From Aliiroseovarius zhejiangensis (GTDB lineage: Bacteria; Pseudomonadota; Alphaproteobacteria; Rhodobacterales; Rhodobacteraceae): a DNA stretch of 64,000 nucleotides. Shown in pieces: positions 1 through 8,940 of the stretch. How positions within the stretch are numbered: position 1 is the first letter of the stretch; every line of letters begins with the position of its first letter. The DNA lies in NCBI RefSeq assembly GCF_014656375.1, contig NZ_BNCH01000001.1, positions 124,001-188,000 on the forward strand, in the 5' to 3' direction. The translations under genes were made by a program, and so were the position numbers. The notes under the pieces were generated by a model that searched no databases, was not told the DNA's origin, and worked only from the letters and a program-made list of their open reading frames with translations.

Positions 1-1082
1 CGGATCGACGCCGCGCGGAACTTGTCGATCGTGGCAGCGTGCGAGCAGGAACAAAGCCCAAGATAACCGCCGGGCGCCACCAGGGGGGCGGCGAGCCGAG
101 CGAGGCGTTCATACGCGCGCAGCCCCGGTTCCAGCGCCTTTTTCGACGGCGCGAAGGCAGGCGGATCACAGATCACCACGTCGAACGTCTGGTTTTCATC
201 AGCCAGCGCGGTCAGCATGTCGAAGGCATCGCCCTGCGCTGTGGTGAACCGGTCCTCGGCCCCCATTTGGCGCGCCCCCTCTTCCGCCAGCGCCAGCGCG
301 GGGGCTGAGCCATCGACCGCCACCGCGTGTGACGCGCCTGCCGCAAGGGCTGCCAGCGAAAAGCCACCGACATGCGAAAACACGTCCAGCACGCGGGATC
401 CTTTGGACAGGTCCGCCGCAAAGGCATGGTTCGGGCGCTGGTCAAAGAACAGCCCGGTTTTCTGCCCGCCCGTCAGATCCGCCATATAGGTTGCCCCGTT
501 CATCGGCACGGCCACGGGCGCATCGGGGGGCCGCCCCAGCAGTACGGCGTTCTGGTCGTCCAGCCCCTCCAGCGCGCGGGCGCGGCCCGAAGCGTTCTTG
601 AGAATGGTCGTGACGCCTGTCACCTGCGCGAGAGCGGCAGCCAGTTCGTCCAGCAGCAACTCGGCCCAGGCGGCATTGGGTTGGATCACGGCGATGTCAC
701 CGAACCGGTCAATGATGACGCCGGGCAGCCCGTCTGCCTCGGCATGGACGAGACGATAGAAGGGCGCATCGAACAGGGTATTGCGATGGGACAGCGCCGC
801 GGACAGCCGTGCCGCCAGCCAGGTCTGGTCAATCACCGCATCCGGATCACGATCCAGCATCCGCGCGATGATCCGGGACCGGGGGTTCACCGCCACCGTG
901 CCCAGCGGCGCGCGCCCGGCCTCTTCCAGCCGTGCGATGACACCTGCGCCAAGAGCTTTGGTGCGCCGATCGGTCACCAGTTCATTGTCAAAGACCCAAG
1001 GCGCCCCGTGGCGGATCGCACGCGCATTCGCCTTGGGTTTCAGGCGGATCGTTGCGCGATCAGGTGTATGCGGCTGGGCCAT
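1..1082 (-). CDS. Class I SAM-dependent rRNA methyltransferase, RlmI-like (3' end outside window)
   Basis: Probably methylates a cytosine of 23S rRNA using S-adenosylmethionine. The protein starts MAQPHTPDRATIRLKP at 1082, preceded by a GAGGG ribosome site. About 360 residues are visible of the roughly 395 usual for the family; the C-terminus runs off the window. The order is an N-terminal PUA-like RNA-binding part (RHGAPWVFDNEL), a middle domain with ADGLPGVIIDRFGD, then a Rossmann methyltransferase with the SAM motif VLDVFSHVGGFSLAAL and the catalytic-type motif ICDPPAF. A cysteine-rich GLCSCSH lies near the visible end. It is divergent from edd. The exact target base (RlmI, RlmK or another site) cannot be fixed from sequence alone. 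Confidence 0.88.
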   Translation of the reverse strand, partial: MAQPHTPDRATIRLKPKANARAIRHGAPWVFDNELVTDRRTKALGAGVIARLEEAGRAPLGTVAVNPRSRIIARMLDRDPDAVIDQTWLAARLSAALSHRNTLFDAPFYRLVHAEADGLPGVIIDRFGDIAVIQPNAAWAELLLDELAAALAQVTGVTTILKNASGRARALEGLDDQNAVLLGRPPDAPVAVPMNGATYMADLTGGQKTGLFFDQRPNHAFAADLSKGSRVLDVFSHVGGFSLAALAAGASHAVAVDGSAPALALAEEGARQMGAEDRFTTAQGDAFDMLTALADENQTFDVVICDPPAFAPSKKALEPGLRAYERLARLAAPLVAPGGYLGLCSCSHAATIDKFRAASI

Positions 1083-1157
1083 GTGATATCATCCCTCATA
1101 TTGGTCGATTTGTGCCTAGCCTGTGCCCGCGCCCATGGAAACCCGGAAATTGGGCGT

Positions 1158-1171
1158 TGTTAGCGCTATCA
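1158..1171. promoter_or_regulatory. LacI-family-type operator upstream of edd
   Basis: The sequence TGTTAGCGCTATCA is a 14-bp palindrome with one mismatched pair and a central GCGC core, the classic layout of LacI/GalR-family operators in alphaproteobacterial sugar regulons. It lies 72 bp before the edd start codon, in the divergent region shared with the methyltransferase gene. No LacI-type regulator gene is in the window, so the partner is unknown. Confidence 0.5.
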
Positions 1172-1242
1172 TTTCCTGATAGAAGCGCCACAAGCCCAAC
1201 CAATTGTGCCATATTGATACGATCAGGAACAGGAGCGCGAAC

Positions 1243-3048
1243 ATGACCCTGAACAGCGATCTTCTGAAAGTGACCGAACGGATCATCGACCGTTCGAAGG
1301 ACACGCGGCAAACCTATCTGGACAAGATCAACCGTGCCGCCGAAGACGGTCCGCGACGGGCGCATCTGAGCTGTTCGGGACAAGCGCATGCTTATGCCGG
1401 GGCTGGTCCCGATCAGGACCGGCTGGCGGAAGGGCGCGCGCCGAATATCGGGATCGTCACGGCCTATAACGACATGCTGTCGGCGCATGCACCCTTTGCG
1501 ACATTCCCTGACCTGATCAAGCGTGTGGCCCGCGCGGAAGGGGCAACCGCTCAGGTCGCAGGCGGAGTTCCTGCCATGTGCGACGGCGTCACACAGGGCG
1601 AAACGGGGATGGAACTGAGCCTGTTTTCCCGTGACGTAATCGCGCTGGCCTCGTCCGTGGCGCTCAGCCACAACACTTTCGACGCGGCACTGTTTCTTGG
1701 CGTGTGCGACAAGATCGTGCCCGGTCTGGTGATCGCTGCGGCCAGTTTCGGGCATATCCCGGCGGTGTTCATCCCGGCCGGGCCGATGACCTCGGGCCTG
1801 TCAAATGACGAAAAAGCCAAGGTGCGCAATCAGTTCGCCGCCGGAGAGGTGGGCCGCAAAGAACTGATGGCCGCCGAGATGGCGGCTTATCACGGCCCTG
1901 GCACCTGCACGTTTTACGGCACCGCCAACACCAATCAGATGCTGATGGAGTTCATGGGGCTGCACCTGCCCGGCGCGTCCTTCGTCACGCCGCATACCGA
2001 CCTGCGCGATGCGCTGACCGCCGAAGGCACCCGCCGCGCGCTGGCGATCACCAGGGATGGGCCGGCAGGGTTTACTCCGGCAGGTCATGTTCTGGACGAA
2101 AAGGCCTTCGTGAACGGGCTGGTGGGTCTGATGGCGACCGGCGGGTCGACCAACCTTGTGTTGCACCTGCCCGCGATGGCGCGGGCGGCAGGGATCATAT
2201 TGACGCTGGAGGATTTCGCCGACATTTCGGCCATCGTGCCCTTGATGGCGCGGGTTTATCCCAACGGACTGGCCGACGTGAACCATTTCCATGCGGCGGG
2301 TGGCCTTGGCTATATAATTGGCGAATTGCTGGACGTGGGGCTTCTGCACCCGAACGCGACGACCATCATGGGCGACCTGAGCGCCTATACGCAGGACCCG
2401 AAACTGGATGGGGACCGCGTGCGCTGGGAACCCGGCCCGCGTGAAAGCCTGAACGACAAAATTCTGCGCCCGGCCACTGATCCGTTCCAGAAAACCGGGG
2501 GTCTTGTGCAATTGTCGGGCAATCTGGGACAAGGCGTGATCAAGGTCTCGGCGGTCGATCCGGAACGCCATATCATCGAAGCCCCCGCCCGCGTGTTCCA
2601 CGATCAGGACAGCGTGAAAACCGCGTTCAAAGCTGGAGAGCTTGAGGGCGACATGATCGTTGTCGTCCGCTTTCAGGGGCCGCGCGCCAACGGAATGCCG
2701 GAACTGCACGGGCTGACCCCCACCCTGTCGGTTCTGCAGCAGCGCGGCCAGCAGGTGGCGCTGGTGACCGATGGGCGGATGTCCGGCGCATCCGGTAAGG
2801 TGCCTGCCGCTATTCACGTCGCCCCCGAAGCCGCCGATGGTGGCCCGATTGCGCGCATTCGCGATGGCGATATCATTCGGCTGGACGCCGACCGCGGCAC
2901 ACTTGAGGTTCTGACCAAAGGTGCCATGGATCGCCCCGCCGTGCAGGTGGACCTGAGCGCCAACACAGACGGCATGGGCCGTGAACTTTTCGAAACCTTC
3001 CGTCGTGCGGCCCGCCCTGCGACCGAAGGCGCCAGCACCCTGTCTTGA
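1243..3048 (+). CDS. edd: Phosphogluconate dehydratase (Entner-Doudoroff)
   Basis: Dehydrates 6-phosphogluconate to 2-keto-3-deoxy-6-phosphogluconate (KDPG), the first committed step of the Entner-Doudoroff pathway in the cytoplasm. The protein is 601 residues, the usual length for the IlvD/Edd family. Iron-sulfur cysteines are visible at about residues 113 ([10 protein letters not shown]) and 155 ([10 protein letters not shown]), with a third in [15 protein letters not shown]. The ATG at 1243 is chosen because AGGAGCG lies just before it and the family starts there; an in-frame ATG at 1204 has no such site. The next gene, eda, starts 12 bases after the stop, so the two form an operon, probably under the LacI-type operator upstream. 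Confidence 0.97.
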   Translation: MTLNSDLLKVTERIIDRSKDTRQTYLDKINRAAEDGPRRAHLSCSGQAHAYAGAGPDQDRLAEGRAPNIGIVTAYNDMLSAHAPFATFPDLIKRVARAEGATAQVAGGVPAMCDGVTQGETGMELSLFSRDVIALASSVALSHNTFDAALFLGVCDKIVPGLVIAAASFGHIPAVFIPAGPMTSGLSNDEKAKVRNQFAAGEVGRKELMAAEMAAYHGPGTCTFYGTANTNQMLMEFMGLHLPGASFVTPHTDLRDALTAEGTRRALAITRDGPAGFTPAGHVLDEKAFVNGLVGLMATGGSTNLVLHLPAMARAAGIILTLEDFADISAIVPLMARVYPNGLADVNHFHAAGGLGYIIGELLDVGLLHPNATTIMGDLSAYTQDPKLDGDRVRWEPGPRESLNDKILRPATDPFQKTGGLVQLSGNLGQGVIKVSAVDPERHIIEAPARVFHDQDSVKTAFKAGELEGDMIVVVRFQGPRANGMPELHGLTPTLSVLQQRGQQVALVTDGRMSGASGKVPAAIHVAPEAADGGPIARIRDGDIIRLDADRGTLEVLTKGAMDRPAVQVDLSANTDGMGRELFETFRRAARPATEGASTLS

Positions 3049-3059
3049 AGGAGACCGTG

Positions 3060-3701
3060 ATGACCCCGCAAGAGGCAAGCCGCACCGCCGAGAAAATCTG
3101 TCGTCTGGCGCCGGTCATTCCGGTTCTGGTGGTTGACCAAGTCGCCCATGCCGTCCCGCTGGCGCGGGCGTTGGTCGCCGGTGGGCTGCCCGCCCTTGAG
3201 GTGACATTGCGCACCGACGCCGCGTTGGAGGTGATCGCCGAGATGGCAGGCGTCGATGGTGGTGCAGTGGGCGCTGGAACGCTTTTGTCTTCGCAGGATA
3301 TTGAAAATGCAAAGAAAGCGGGCGCGACTTTTGGTGTCTCGCCCGGCGCGACCGACCGCCTGCTGGACGCGTGCGAAGCCAACGACCTGCCGCTTCTGCC
3401 CGGTGCGGCCTCGGCGTCGGAAGCGATGCGTCTTCTGGAGCGTGGCTACACCGTGCAGAAATTCTTTCCGGCCGAAGCCGCCGGAGGGGCGCCGTTTCTG
3501 AAATCGCTCGCCTCGCCCCTGCCTCGGATCCGGTTCTGTCCCACGGGTGGCGTCAGCCTGAAAAACGCGACGGAATACCTGTCCCTGCCCAACACGCTTT
3601 GTGTGGGCGGGTCATGGGTGGCCCCCGGCGATCTGGTCAATTCGGGCGACTGGGCAGGCATCACACGGCTTGCGACCCAGGCCGCGCAACTTGGGCGCTG
3701 A
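3060..3701 (+). CDS. eda: KDPG aldolase
   Basis: Cleaves 2-keto-3-deoxy-6-phosphogluconate to pyruvate and glyceraldehyde 3-phosphate, the second Entner-Doudoroff step. The 213-residue protein is a single class I aldolase barrel: the catalytic Glu is at about 47 (LPALEVTLRT) and the Schiff-base Lys at about 134 in VQKFFPAEAAGG. The ATG at 3060 follows an AAGGAG that overlaps the edd stop region, which argues for translational linkage with edd. An in-frame TTG at 3045 is less likely. The gene is convergent with the ZntB-like gene that follows. Confidence 0.96.
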   Translation: MTPQEASRTAEKICRLAPVIPVLVVDQVAHAVPLARALVAGGLPALEVTLRTDAALEVIAEMAGVDGGAVGAGTLLSSQDIENAKKAGATFGVSPGATDRLLDACEANDLPLLPGAASASEAMRLLERGYTVQKFFPAEAAGGAPFLKSLASPLPRIRFCPTGGVSLKNATEYLSLPNTLCVGGSWVAPGDLVNSGDWAGITRLATQAAQLGR

Positions 3702-3737
3702 CCTCGTGACGCCCGACCCGCGACGGACGCGGTTGCG

Positions 3738-4745
3738 CTAGAGCCATTTCAGAAGCCTGAAGATCGCAATTTCGACGACCAAAAGCACCGCGACCGCCCC
3801 GCTGAACAGCCAGAAGGCATTGTCGTTATCGACCCCCGGCATGCCGCCGACATTGATCCCCATAAGCCCGGTCAGGAAGGACAAGGGCAGGAAGATCGCC
3901 GACACCACGGCCAGCACGTAAAGCGTGCGGTTGGTCTTTTCCGCAAGCTCGTTGACGATGTCATCCTTGATCACCAGGGCGCGTTCCTTAACCTGGTCCA
4001 GCTCTTCCACATAGCCGATCACCTGATCGGTCGTTTCGCGCAGGCTGGTGCGCCAACTGTCGCCTGCCCAGGCTGGCGGGTCTGCCAGCAACTCGCCCAT
4101 CGCGGCGCGTTGCGGGGCAAGATAGCGCCGCAGGATCACCGATTTCTGACGGATATCGGCGACGGCGCGGCGTGTCTCTGACGCCTCGCGGTCGCCCAGA
4201 TTGCTTTCGATATCGTCGATCTGGTCTTCAATATCGTCGATCGCCGGGCCGATCCGTTCGTTGACGCGCGCGATCAGACGGACATAGGTTTCGGCAATGG
4301 TCGCAGGCCCGGTGCCGTGATCGACCAGCGCCGCCAGAATATCGCGCACGCTTTGCAGACGCTGATCGCGCAGCGTGATGACCCGCATCCCGTCCGACCA
4401 GATACGCAGGGCGACCATGTCCTCGGACCTTTGACCGGGGTTCAGATTGGTGCCACGGATCACCGTGGTCAGTCCGGTCTTGCCGTGAAAGACGCGGGGG
4501 CGGGTTTCTTCGGCCAACAGCGCCTCGGCCGTGGCGGGGGACAGACTGCTTTTGTGGCGCACCCAGGTCTGCGCCCGCGTGCTGGCGCGGTCCAGATGCA
4601 CCCAGATCGGGCCATCCGGGGCACGCCATCTTTCGACGGCCTGCCAATCGGCGAATGCGCCGCGCCCGTCGCCGGTCAGGGTGATGGCAAAGACCAGCCC
4701 GTCATCTTCGGGCGCTTCGGTGGCGAGAAGTTCGTATTCGCTCAT
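3738..4745 (-). CDS. CorA-family (ZntB-like) divalent metal transporter
   Basis: Inner-membrane cation channel or transporter of the CorA/ZntB family, 335 residues. A long soluble N-terminal domain is followed by a helical stalk rich in charged residues and two C-terminal membrane helices at about 274-295 and 311-331. The pore signature reads GIN (about 296-298) rather than the GMN of Mg2+-selective CorA, as is common in the ZntB branch, so zinc or another divalent ion is more likely than magnesium. It is the last gene of a minus-strand run after the AstE-like gene (27-bp gap). A functional tie to the RimK genes is only suggested by position. Confidence 0.85.
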   Translation of the reverse strand: MSEYELLATEAPEDDGLVFAITLTGDGRGAFADWQAVERWRAPDGPIWVHLDRASTRAQTWVRHKSSLSPATAEALLAEETRPRVFHGKTGLTTVIRGTNLNPGQRSEDMVALRIWSDGMRVITLRDQRLQSVRDILAALVDHGTGPATIAETYVRLIARVNERIGPAIDDIEDQIDDIESNLGDREASETRRAVADIRQKSVILRRYLAPQRAAMGELLADPPAWAGDSWRTSLRETTDQVIGYVEELDQVKERALVIKDDIVNELAEKTNRTLYVLAVVSAIFLPLSFLTGLMGINVGGMPGVDNDNAFWLFSGAVAVLLVVEIAIFRLLKWL

Positions 4746-4772
4746 TGTTGGTGCCCTCTTTGCCGCGCGGGG

Positions 4773-5816
4773 TCAGATGATCTCATCTTCGTCGAACAGC
4801 GGATCATCCTCAAGCTGGGTGGAAAGGGCGGTCATCTTGTCGTCGGCCTCTTTGCCGTTTTCGACGCGGGCGACGTGAAACAATGCGTCGCCTTCATTCA
4901 CGATGGGCATGACCGCGCGCCCCACAATGATGCCGGGCAAGGTGGCGATCACCTCGGCCTCGACCTCGCCGAACGGGTCCGAGACGACGGCCAGCACATC
5001 GCCCTGCCGCACCGTGTCGCCTTCGGATTTATAGGTGCGCAGAAGCCCGCCCTGCCCGGCCCGGATCCAGCGGCTGGTGGTGCAGAACACCGGATCGGCC
5101 TTGGCCCGGGACACGCCCCGGCGGCTGATCATGCCTTTGTCCTGAAGCACCCGCAGAATGCCCATCACGCCAGCGCGCACCGACATTTCATCAAACCGCA
5201 ACGCCTCGCCCGCTTCGTAAAGCAACACGTCGACGCCGATCTCATGTGCCGCCCCCCGCAACGAGCCATCGCGCAACGGCGAACGCAAGACCACCGGCGC
5301 ACCAAACAGCCGGGCCAGACGGCGGGTTTCGGTATTCCCGGGAGAGATGCGGATCTGTGGCAGATTGGTGCGATGCGCTGCAGCCGAGTGCAGGTCGATC
5401 CCCAGATCGCAGCGCGACACCACCTTGCGCAGGAAAATATCCGCCAGCCGCGAGGCCAGCGACCCGGCGTCAGACCCCGGGAAGCTGCGGTTCAGGTCGC
5501 GCCGATCCGGCAGGTATCTGGACCGGATCAGAAACCCGGGTGCGTTCACGATGGGGATGCAGATCAGTGTGCCACGCAGGGTTTGCAGGTTCCTTATGGT
5601 CAGAAGGCGGCGCACGATCTCGACCCCGATCACCTCGTCGCCATGGATGCCTGCGCTGACAAACACCGTCGGGCCGGGCTTGCGCCCGTGGATGACATGG
5701 GCCGACATCGTGACCGGTGTGTGATCGGACAAGACGCTGACCGGCAGGTCGATGGTCTGACGGCTGCCCGGTGCGACATCGACACCACCCAGCCGGAACG
5801 CAGCACGCCGCGTCAC
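4773..5816 (-). CDS. Succinylglutamate desuccinylase/aspartoacylase-family (AstE-like) hydrolase
   Basis: Zinc-dependent amidohydrolase of the AstE/AspA branch of the M14 fold, 347 residues. Zinc ligands are visible as GIHGDE (His58, Glu61) and DLHSAAAHR (His143), with the substrate-site motif DLNRSFPG in between. The start is a GTG whose G overlaps the TAG stop of rimK, so translation is coupled. Position directly behind rimK and a retropepsin-like gene suggests it removes or trims glutamate-type modifications or an amide-linked metabolite, not arginine-pathway succinylglutamate: no ast genes are nearby. The substrate is not known. Confidence 0.82.
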   Translation of the reverse strand: MTRRAAFRLGGVDVAPGSRQTIDLPVSVLSDHTPVTMSAHVIHGRKPGPTVFVSAGIHGDEVIGVEIVRRLLTIRNLQTLRGTLICIPIVNAPGFLIRSRYLPDRRDLNRSFPGSDAGSLASRLADIFLRKVVSRCDLGIDLHSAAAHRTNLPQIRISPGNTETRRLARLFGAPVVLRSPLRDGSLRGAAHEIGVDVLLYEAGEALRFDEMSVRAGVMGILRVLQDKGMISRRGVSRAKADPVFCTTSRWIRAGQGGLLRTYKSEGDTVRQGDVLAVVSDPFGEVEAEVIATLPGIIVGRAVMPIVNEGDALFHVARVENGKEADDKMTALSTQLEDDPLFDEDEII

Positions 5817-6721
5817 TAGCCCTTGCCCTTGGTCCGGGTCGAGCCGCGCTTGATGTCTTTTTCCAGAAACTCGATGATCTTGCCCGCCACGTCGATCCCG
5901 GTGGCTTTCTCGACCCCTTCCAGACCGGGGGTGGAGTTCACCTCCATCACCACCGCACCATGATTGGCGCGCAGCATATCGACACCGCAGACATTCAGGC
6001 CCATCGACTTGGCCGCCCGTACCGCGGTTGATCGTTCCTCGGGCGAAATCTTGATTGGCTCGGCGCTGCCGCCCCGGTGCAGGTTCGACCGGAAATCATC
6101 GGCAGCCCCCGTGCGTTTCATCGCGGCAATCACCCGTCCGCCGACCACCAGTGCACGAATGTCGGTGCCGCCGGCTTCCTTGATGAACTCCTGCACCAGA
6201 ATGTTGACCTTGGCGCCGCGAAACGCCTCGATCACCGATTTGGCCGATCGGTTGGTGTCGGCCAGCACCACACCGATGCCTTGCGTGCCCTCAAGCAGTT
6301 TCACCACCAACGGCGCGCCCCCGGCCAGTTTCAGCACCTCGTCCGTCTGTTTCGGATCATGCGCGAAGGTGGTGACCGGCAGTCCGATCCCATCCCGCGC
6401 CAAAAGCTGCATCGAGCGCAGCTTGTCCCGCGACCGGCCGATGGCGACGGATTCGTTCAGGGGATAGACGCCCATCATCTCGAACTGGCGTAGAACGGCC
6501 AGACCATAGAACGTCACGGACGCCCCGATGCGCGGGATCACCGCATCGTAGTGGCGCAGTTTTTCCCCGTTGTAATACACTTCGGGCCGACGCGAGGCGA
6601 TGTTCATGTAACACCTGAGCGTGTCGATGATGTCCAGCTTGTGTCCCCGTTCTTCCGCAGCCTCTTTCAGACGCTGGTGGGAATACAAGCCCGCATTGCG
6701 GGCCAACATGGCAATTCTCAT
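5816..6721 (-). CDS. rimK: RimK-family alpha-L-glutamate ligase
   Basis: ATP-grasp ligase that in E. coli adds glutamate residues to the C-terminus of ribosomal protein S6 and can make poly-alpha-glutamate. The protein is 301 residues, matching E. coli RimK (about 300). It shows the N-terminal half typical of RimK ([12 protein letters not shown]), the ATP-grasp region ([15 protein letters not shown]) and the metal-binding end motif [12 protein letters not shown]. Its start abuts the stop of the upstream retropepsin gene, and its stop overlaps the GTG of the AstE-like gene, giving a tight operon. Whether the target here is S6 cannot be told from sequence. Confidence 0.93.
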   Translation of the reverse strand: MRIAMLARNAGLYSHQRLKEAAEERGHKLDIIDTLRCYMNIASRRPEVYYNGEKLRHYDAVIPRIGASVTFYGLAVLRQFEMMGVYPLNESVAIGRSRDKLRSMQLLARDGIGLPVTTFAHDPKQTDEVLKLAGGAPLVVKLLEGTQGIGVVLADTNRSAKSVIEAFRGAKVNILVQEFIKEAGGTDIRALVVGGRVIAAMKRTGAADDFRSNLHRGGSAEPIKISPEERSTAVRAAKSMGLNVCGVDMLRANHGAVVMEVNSTPGLEGVEKATGIDVAGKIIEFLEKDIKRGSTRTKGKG

Positions 6722-7240
6722 TCAACTTCTCCTGTGCGCGGGTTGGGGTCGGGGGGCGGGTTGTGTCGTGATCGGCTGACCGGGCCGTGGCAGAACGGGT
6801 GCTCCGGCCAGATAGGACCGGCGCGGGTCCACCAGCAGACGGTGCCTGCGGATCGCGCTACGGCCAAGGATAACATCAAACTCCATCTTTTCGCGATTGG
6901 CCAGCGAAACGTCGATCAGCCAATGCCGCTTGCCGATCACCAGAGTGGTGCGCACGACCAGTCGCCGCTCCGGCACGCCGCCGGTGTTCTTGATGTCGCG
7001 TTCTTCAAGCACGGGGGCGGACAGGCGGCGGGTCGTGCGGCGGTTTTTCAACGGGACCATGAATTCGACCCAAGGCGCGCCATCGCGTTCAAAAAGGGTC
7101 TGGTCCACCGCGTGAAGCGCCGTGGTCCGCGCGCCCGTGTCCACCTTGGCCGGCAGATCGAGTATGCCGAAATCCGGCAGGGCAATATGTTCGCGCCAGC
7201 CGATGATCTGAGGTGGCCTGGAGGGGGGTGATTTGGTCAT
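6722..7240 (-). CDS. RimB-like retropepsin-fold protease (ATP-dependent zinc protease family)
   Basis: A 172-residue protein of the family annotated as ATP-dependent zinc protease or RimB, with a retropepsin-like aspartic fold. The catalytic-type triplet is in AKVDTGARTTALHA (Asp-Thr-Gly), followed by VILGRSAIRRHRLLVDP, the typical second half. The C-terminal 30 residues are Pro/Arg-rich and look disordered. It heads the minus-strand run RimB-like, RimK, AstE-like, ZntB-like. In Pseudomonas, RimB is reported to counteract or modulate RimK glutamylation of S6, which fits this linkage. The family name implying ATP dependence is historical and is not supported by any ATP motif here. Confidence 0.85.
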   Translation of the reverse strand: MTKSPPSRPPQIIGWREHIALPDFGILDLPAKVDTGARTTALHAVDQTLFERDGAPWVEFMVPLKNRRTTRRLSAPVLEERDIKNTGGVPERRLVVRTTLVIGKRHWLIDVSLANREKMEFDVILGRSAIRRHRLLVDPRRSYLAGAPVLPRPGQPITTQPAPRPQPAHRRS

Positions 7241-7368
7241 GCGTGTCGTCCGAGTTTTACGTGTGCCGGTTCATTGAACATTCCCGAACTTGGCACGCCT
7301 TTCCACAAAAAAACGGACGACACGCCAATCCGCACCGGGACCGACCGGAACACTCGCTCGGATGGCCC

Positions 7369-8742
7369 TCAGCCCAGCACGTCAGATACGGCACGTGTTG
7401 TGGCGGCGATCACCGTATCGGCCTCGTCCCGGGTCAGGCAGAAAGGGGGCGCAAAGCCCAGAATGTCGCCTTGTGGCATGGCGCGGGCGATCACCTTGCT
7501 TTGCTCAAGCAATTTGGCCGAGACCTGCGGCCCGATCTTGTCGGTTGCATCAAAGAAGGCGCGGCTATCGCGATCCTTCACGAACTCGATGGCGCAGAGC
7601 ATCCCCTCGCCCCGGATATCGCCCACATGAGGATGGTCTGACAGGGCGTCTTTCATCCCTTGCTGCAAATACGCGCCGACCTCTCCCGCGTTCTCGACAA
7701 GGTTCAAATCCTCAATCAGCTTCAGGTTCGCCACCCCTGCCGCCGCGCCGATGGGATGGGCCGAATAGGTCCAGCCATGACCGATGGGGCCATTTTCATC
7801 GGTGCCCTGCTCCAACACCTTCCAAACCCTATCGGATACGATGGACCCGGACAGTGGCGCATAGGCGGATGTCAGACCCTTGGCGATGGTGATGAAATCG
7901 GGCGTCATCCCGTAGTGATCCGAGCCAAACATACTGCCCAGCCGTCCAAACCCGGTCACGACCTCATCCGCGATCAGCAGAATGTCGTGCTTTCTCAAAA
8001 CGGCCTGAATGGCGGCCCAGTAGCCTTCCGGCGGGGGCACGATCCCGCCCGTGCCCAAAACCGGCTCGCCGATGAACCCCGCGATTGTGTCAGCCCCTTC
8101 GCGGTCGATCAACGCCTCAAGCTCGGCGACGCAATGGGCCACGAACTCCGCCTCGCTCTGATTCAGATCATTTCGGCGGAAGTAATATGGGGCCTCGGTG
8201 TGAATGACCTGCGCCAGCGGCAGGTCGAACTTTTTGTGAAACAGTTCAAGCCCGGTCAGCGACCCGGTGACAAGCCCCGAGCCGTGATAGCCACGCCAGC
8301 GCGAGATGATCTTTTTCTTCTCGGGCCGCCCAAGGATGTTGTTGTAATACCACAGCAATTTCACGTTGGTCTCATTTGCATCCGAGCCACCCAGCCCGAA
8401 ATAGACCTTGGACATATTGGCAGGCGCGCGGTCGAGGATCATCTTGGACAAGGTGATCGACGCCTCGGTGCCGTGCCCGACATAGGAGTGGTAATAGGCC
8501 AGCTCGCGCGCCTGATCGGCAATGGCCTCGGCGATCTCGGGACGGCCATAGCCGACATTCACACAGTAAAGCCCTGCAAAAGCGTCCAGCAGCTTGTTGC
8601 CATCACGATCCTCGATATGCACGCCCGATGCGGTGCGGATGACACGGGTCGGGCTTTCGCCGCGCGCGTGTTGGGCCAGATGGGTCGAGGGGTGGAAGAA
8701 GTTTTCGCGATCCCACTGGTCGAGTTGGTTATTGTGAAGCAT
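7369..8742 (-). CDS. doeD: Class III PLP aminotransferase, probably diaminobutyrate transaminase of ectoine catabolism
   Basis: A 457-residue fold-type I, class III aminotransferase. The cofactor-binding Asp lies in LLIADEVVTGFGR and the PLP Lys in TIAKGLTSAYAPLSG. It follows doeA and doeB on the same strand; in that setting it most likely converts L-2,4-diaminobutyrate to aspartate semialdehyde. The 198-bp gap behind doeB contains no convincing gene and no clear terminator. Close relatives act on other omega-amines (putrescine, taurine, beta-alanine), so the doeD call rests mainly on context. The aspartate-semialdehyde dehydrogenase (doeC) and an AsnC-type regulator (doeX) are not in the window. 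Confidence 0.75.
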   Translation of the reverse strand: MLHNNQLDQWDRENFFHPSTHLAQHARGESPTRVIRTASGVHIEDRDGNKLLDAFAGLYCVNVGYGRPEIAEAIADQARELAYYHSYVGHGTEASITLSKMILDRAPANMSKVYFGLGGSDANETNVKLLWYYNNILGRPEKKKIISRWRGYHGSGLVTGSLTGLELFHKKFDLPLAQVIHTEAPYYFRRNDLNQSEAEFVAHCVAELEALIDREGADTIAGFIGEPVLGTGGIVPPPEGYWAAIQAVLRKHDILLIADEVVTGFGRLGSMFGSDHYGMTPDFITIAKGLTSAYAPLSGSIVSDRVWKVLEQGTDENGPIGHGWTYSAHPIGAAAGVANLKLIEDLNLVENAGEVGAYLQQGMKDALSDHPHVGDIRGEGMLCAIEFVKDRDSRAFFDATDKIGPQVSAKLLEQSKVIARAMPQGDILGFAPPFCLTRDEADTVIAATTRAVSDVLG

Positions 8743-8940
8743 GGCTTACCTCAATCGTTCGGGCGGGCGGGCGCGCCGCCGGGTTCAAAGACGATAGGAG
8801 CTTTTGCGCATGGACCCTTGGCGTTTTGCGGCTTCGGGTCGGGCGGGTCGGCTCCGCTCAGCCCCAGCAGCAGCGCGCAATGCCTTTATTGCTTGGGTCT
8901 TGTCCCGGATAACGCATGACGAACGTGAAATCCAGCCTGC

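Noticed and set aside
4317..5819. 500-codon plus-strand open frame
   Set aside because: Antisense to the well-supported AstE-like and ZntB-like genes; composition rich in His, Arg, Gly and Gln typical of GC-rich antisense frames; no family motif.
7290..7310. Sigma-54 -24/-12 promoter (TGGCACG) near the RimB-like gene
   Set aside because: The -24 part fits but the -12 part reads TCCA instead of TTGC.
7660..8919. 419-codon plus-strand open frame
   Set aside because: Opposite the class III aminotransferase gene; no motif.
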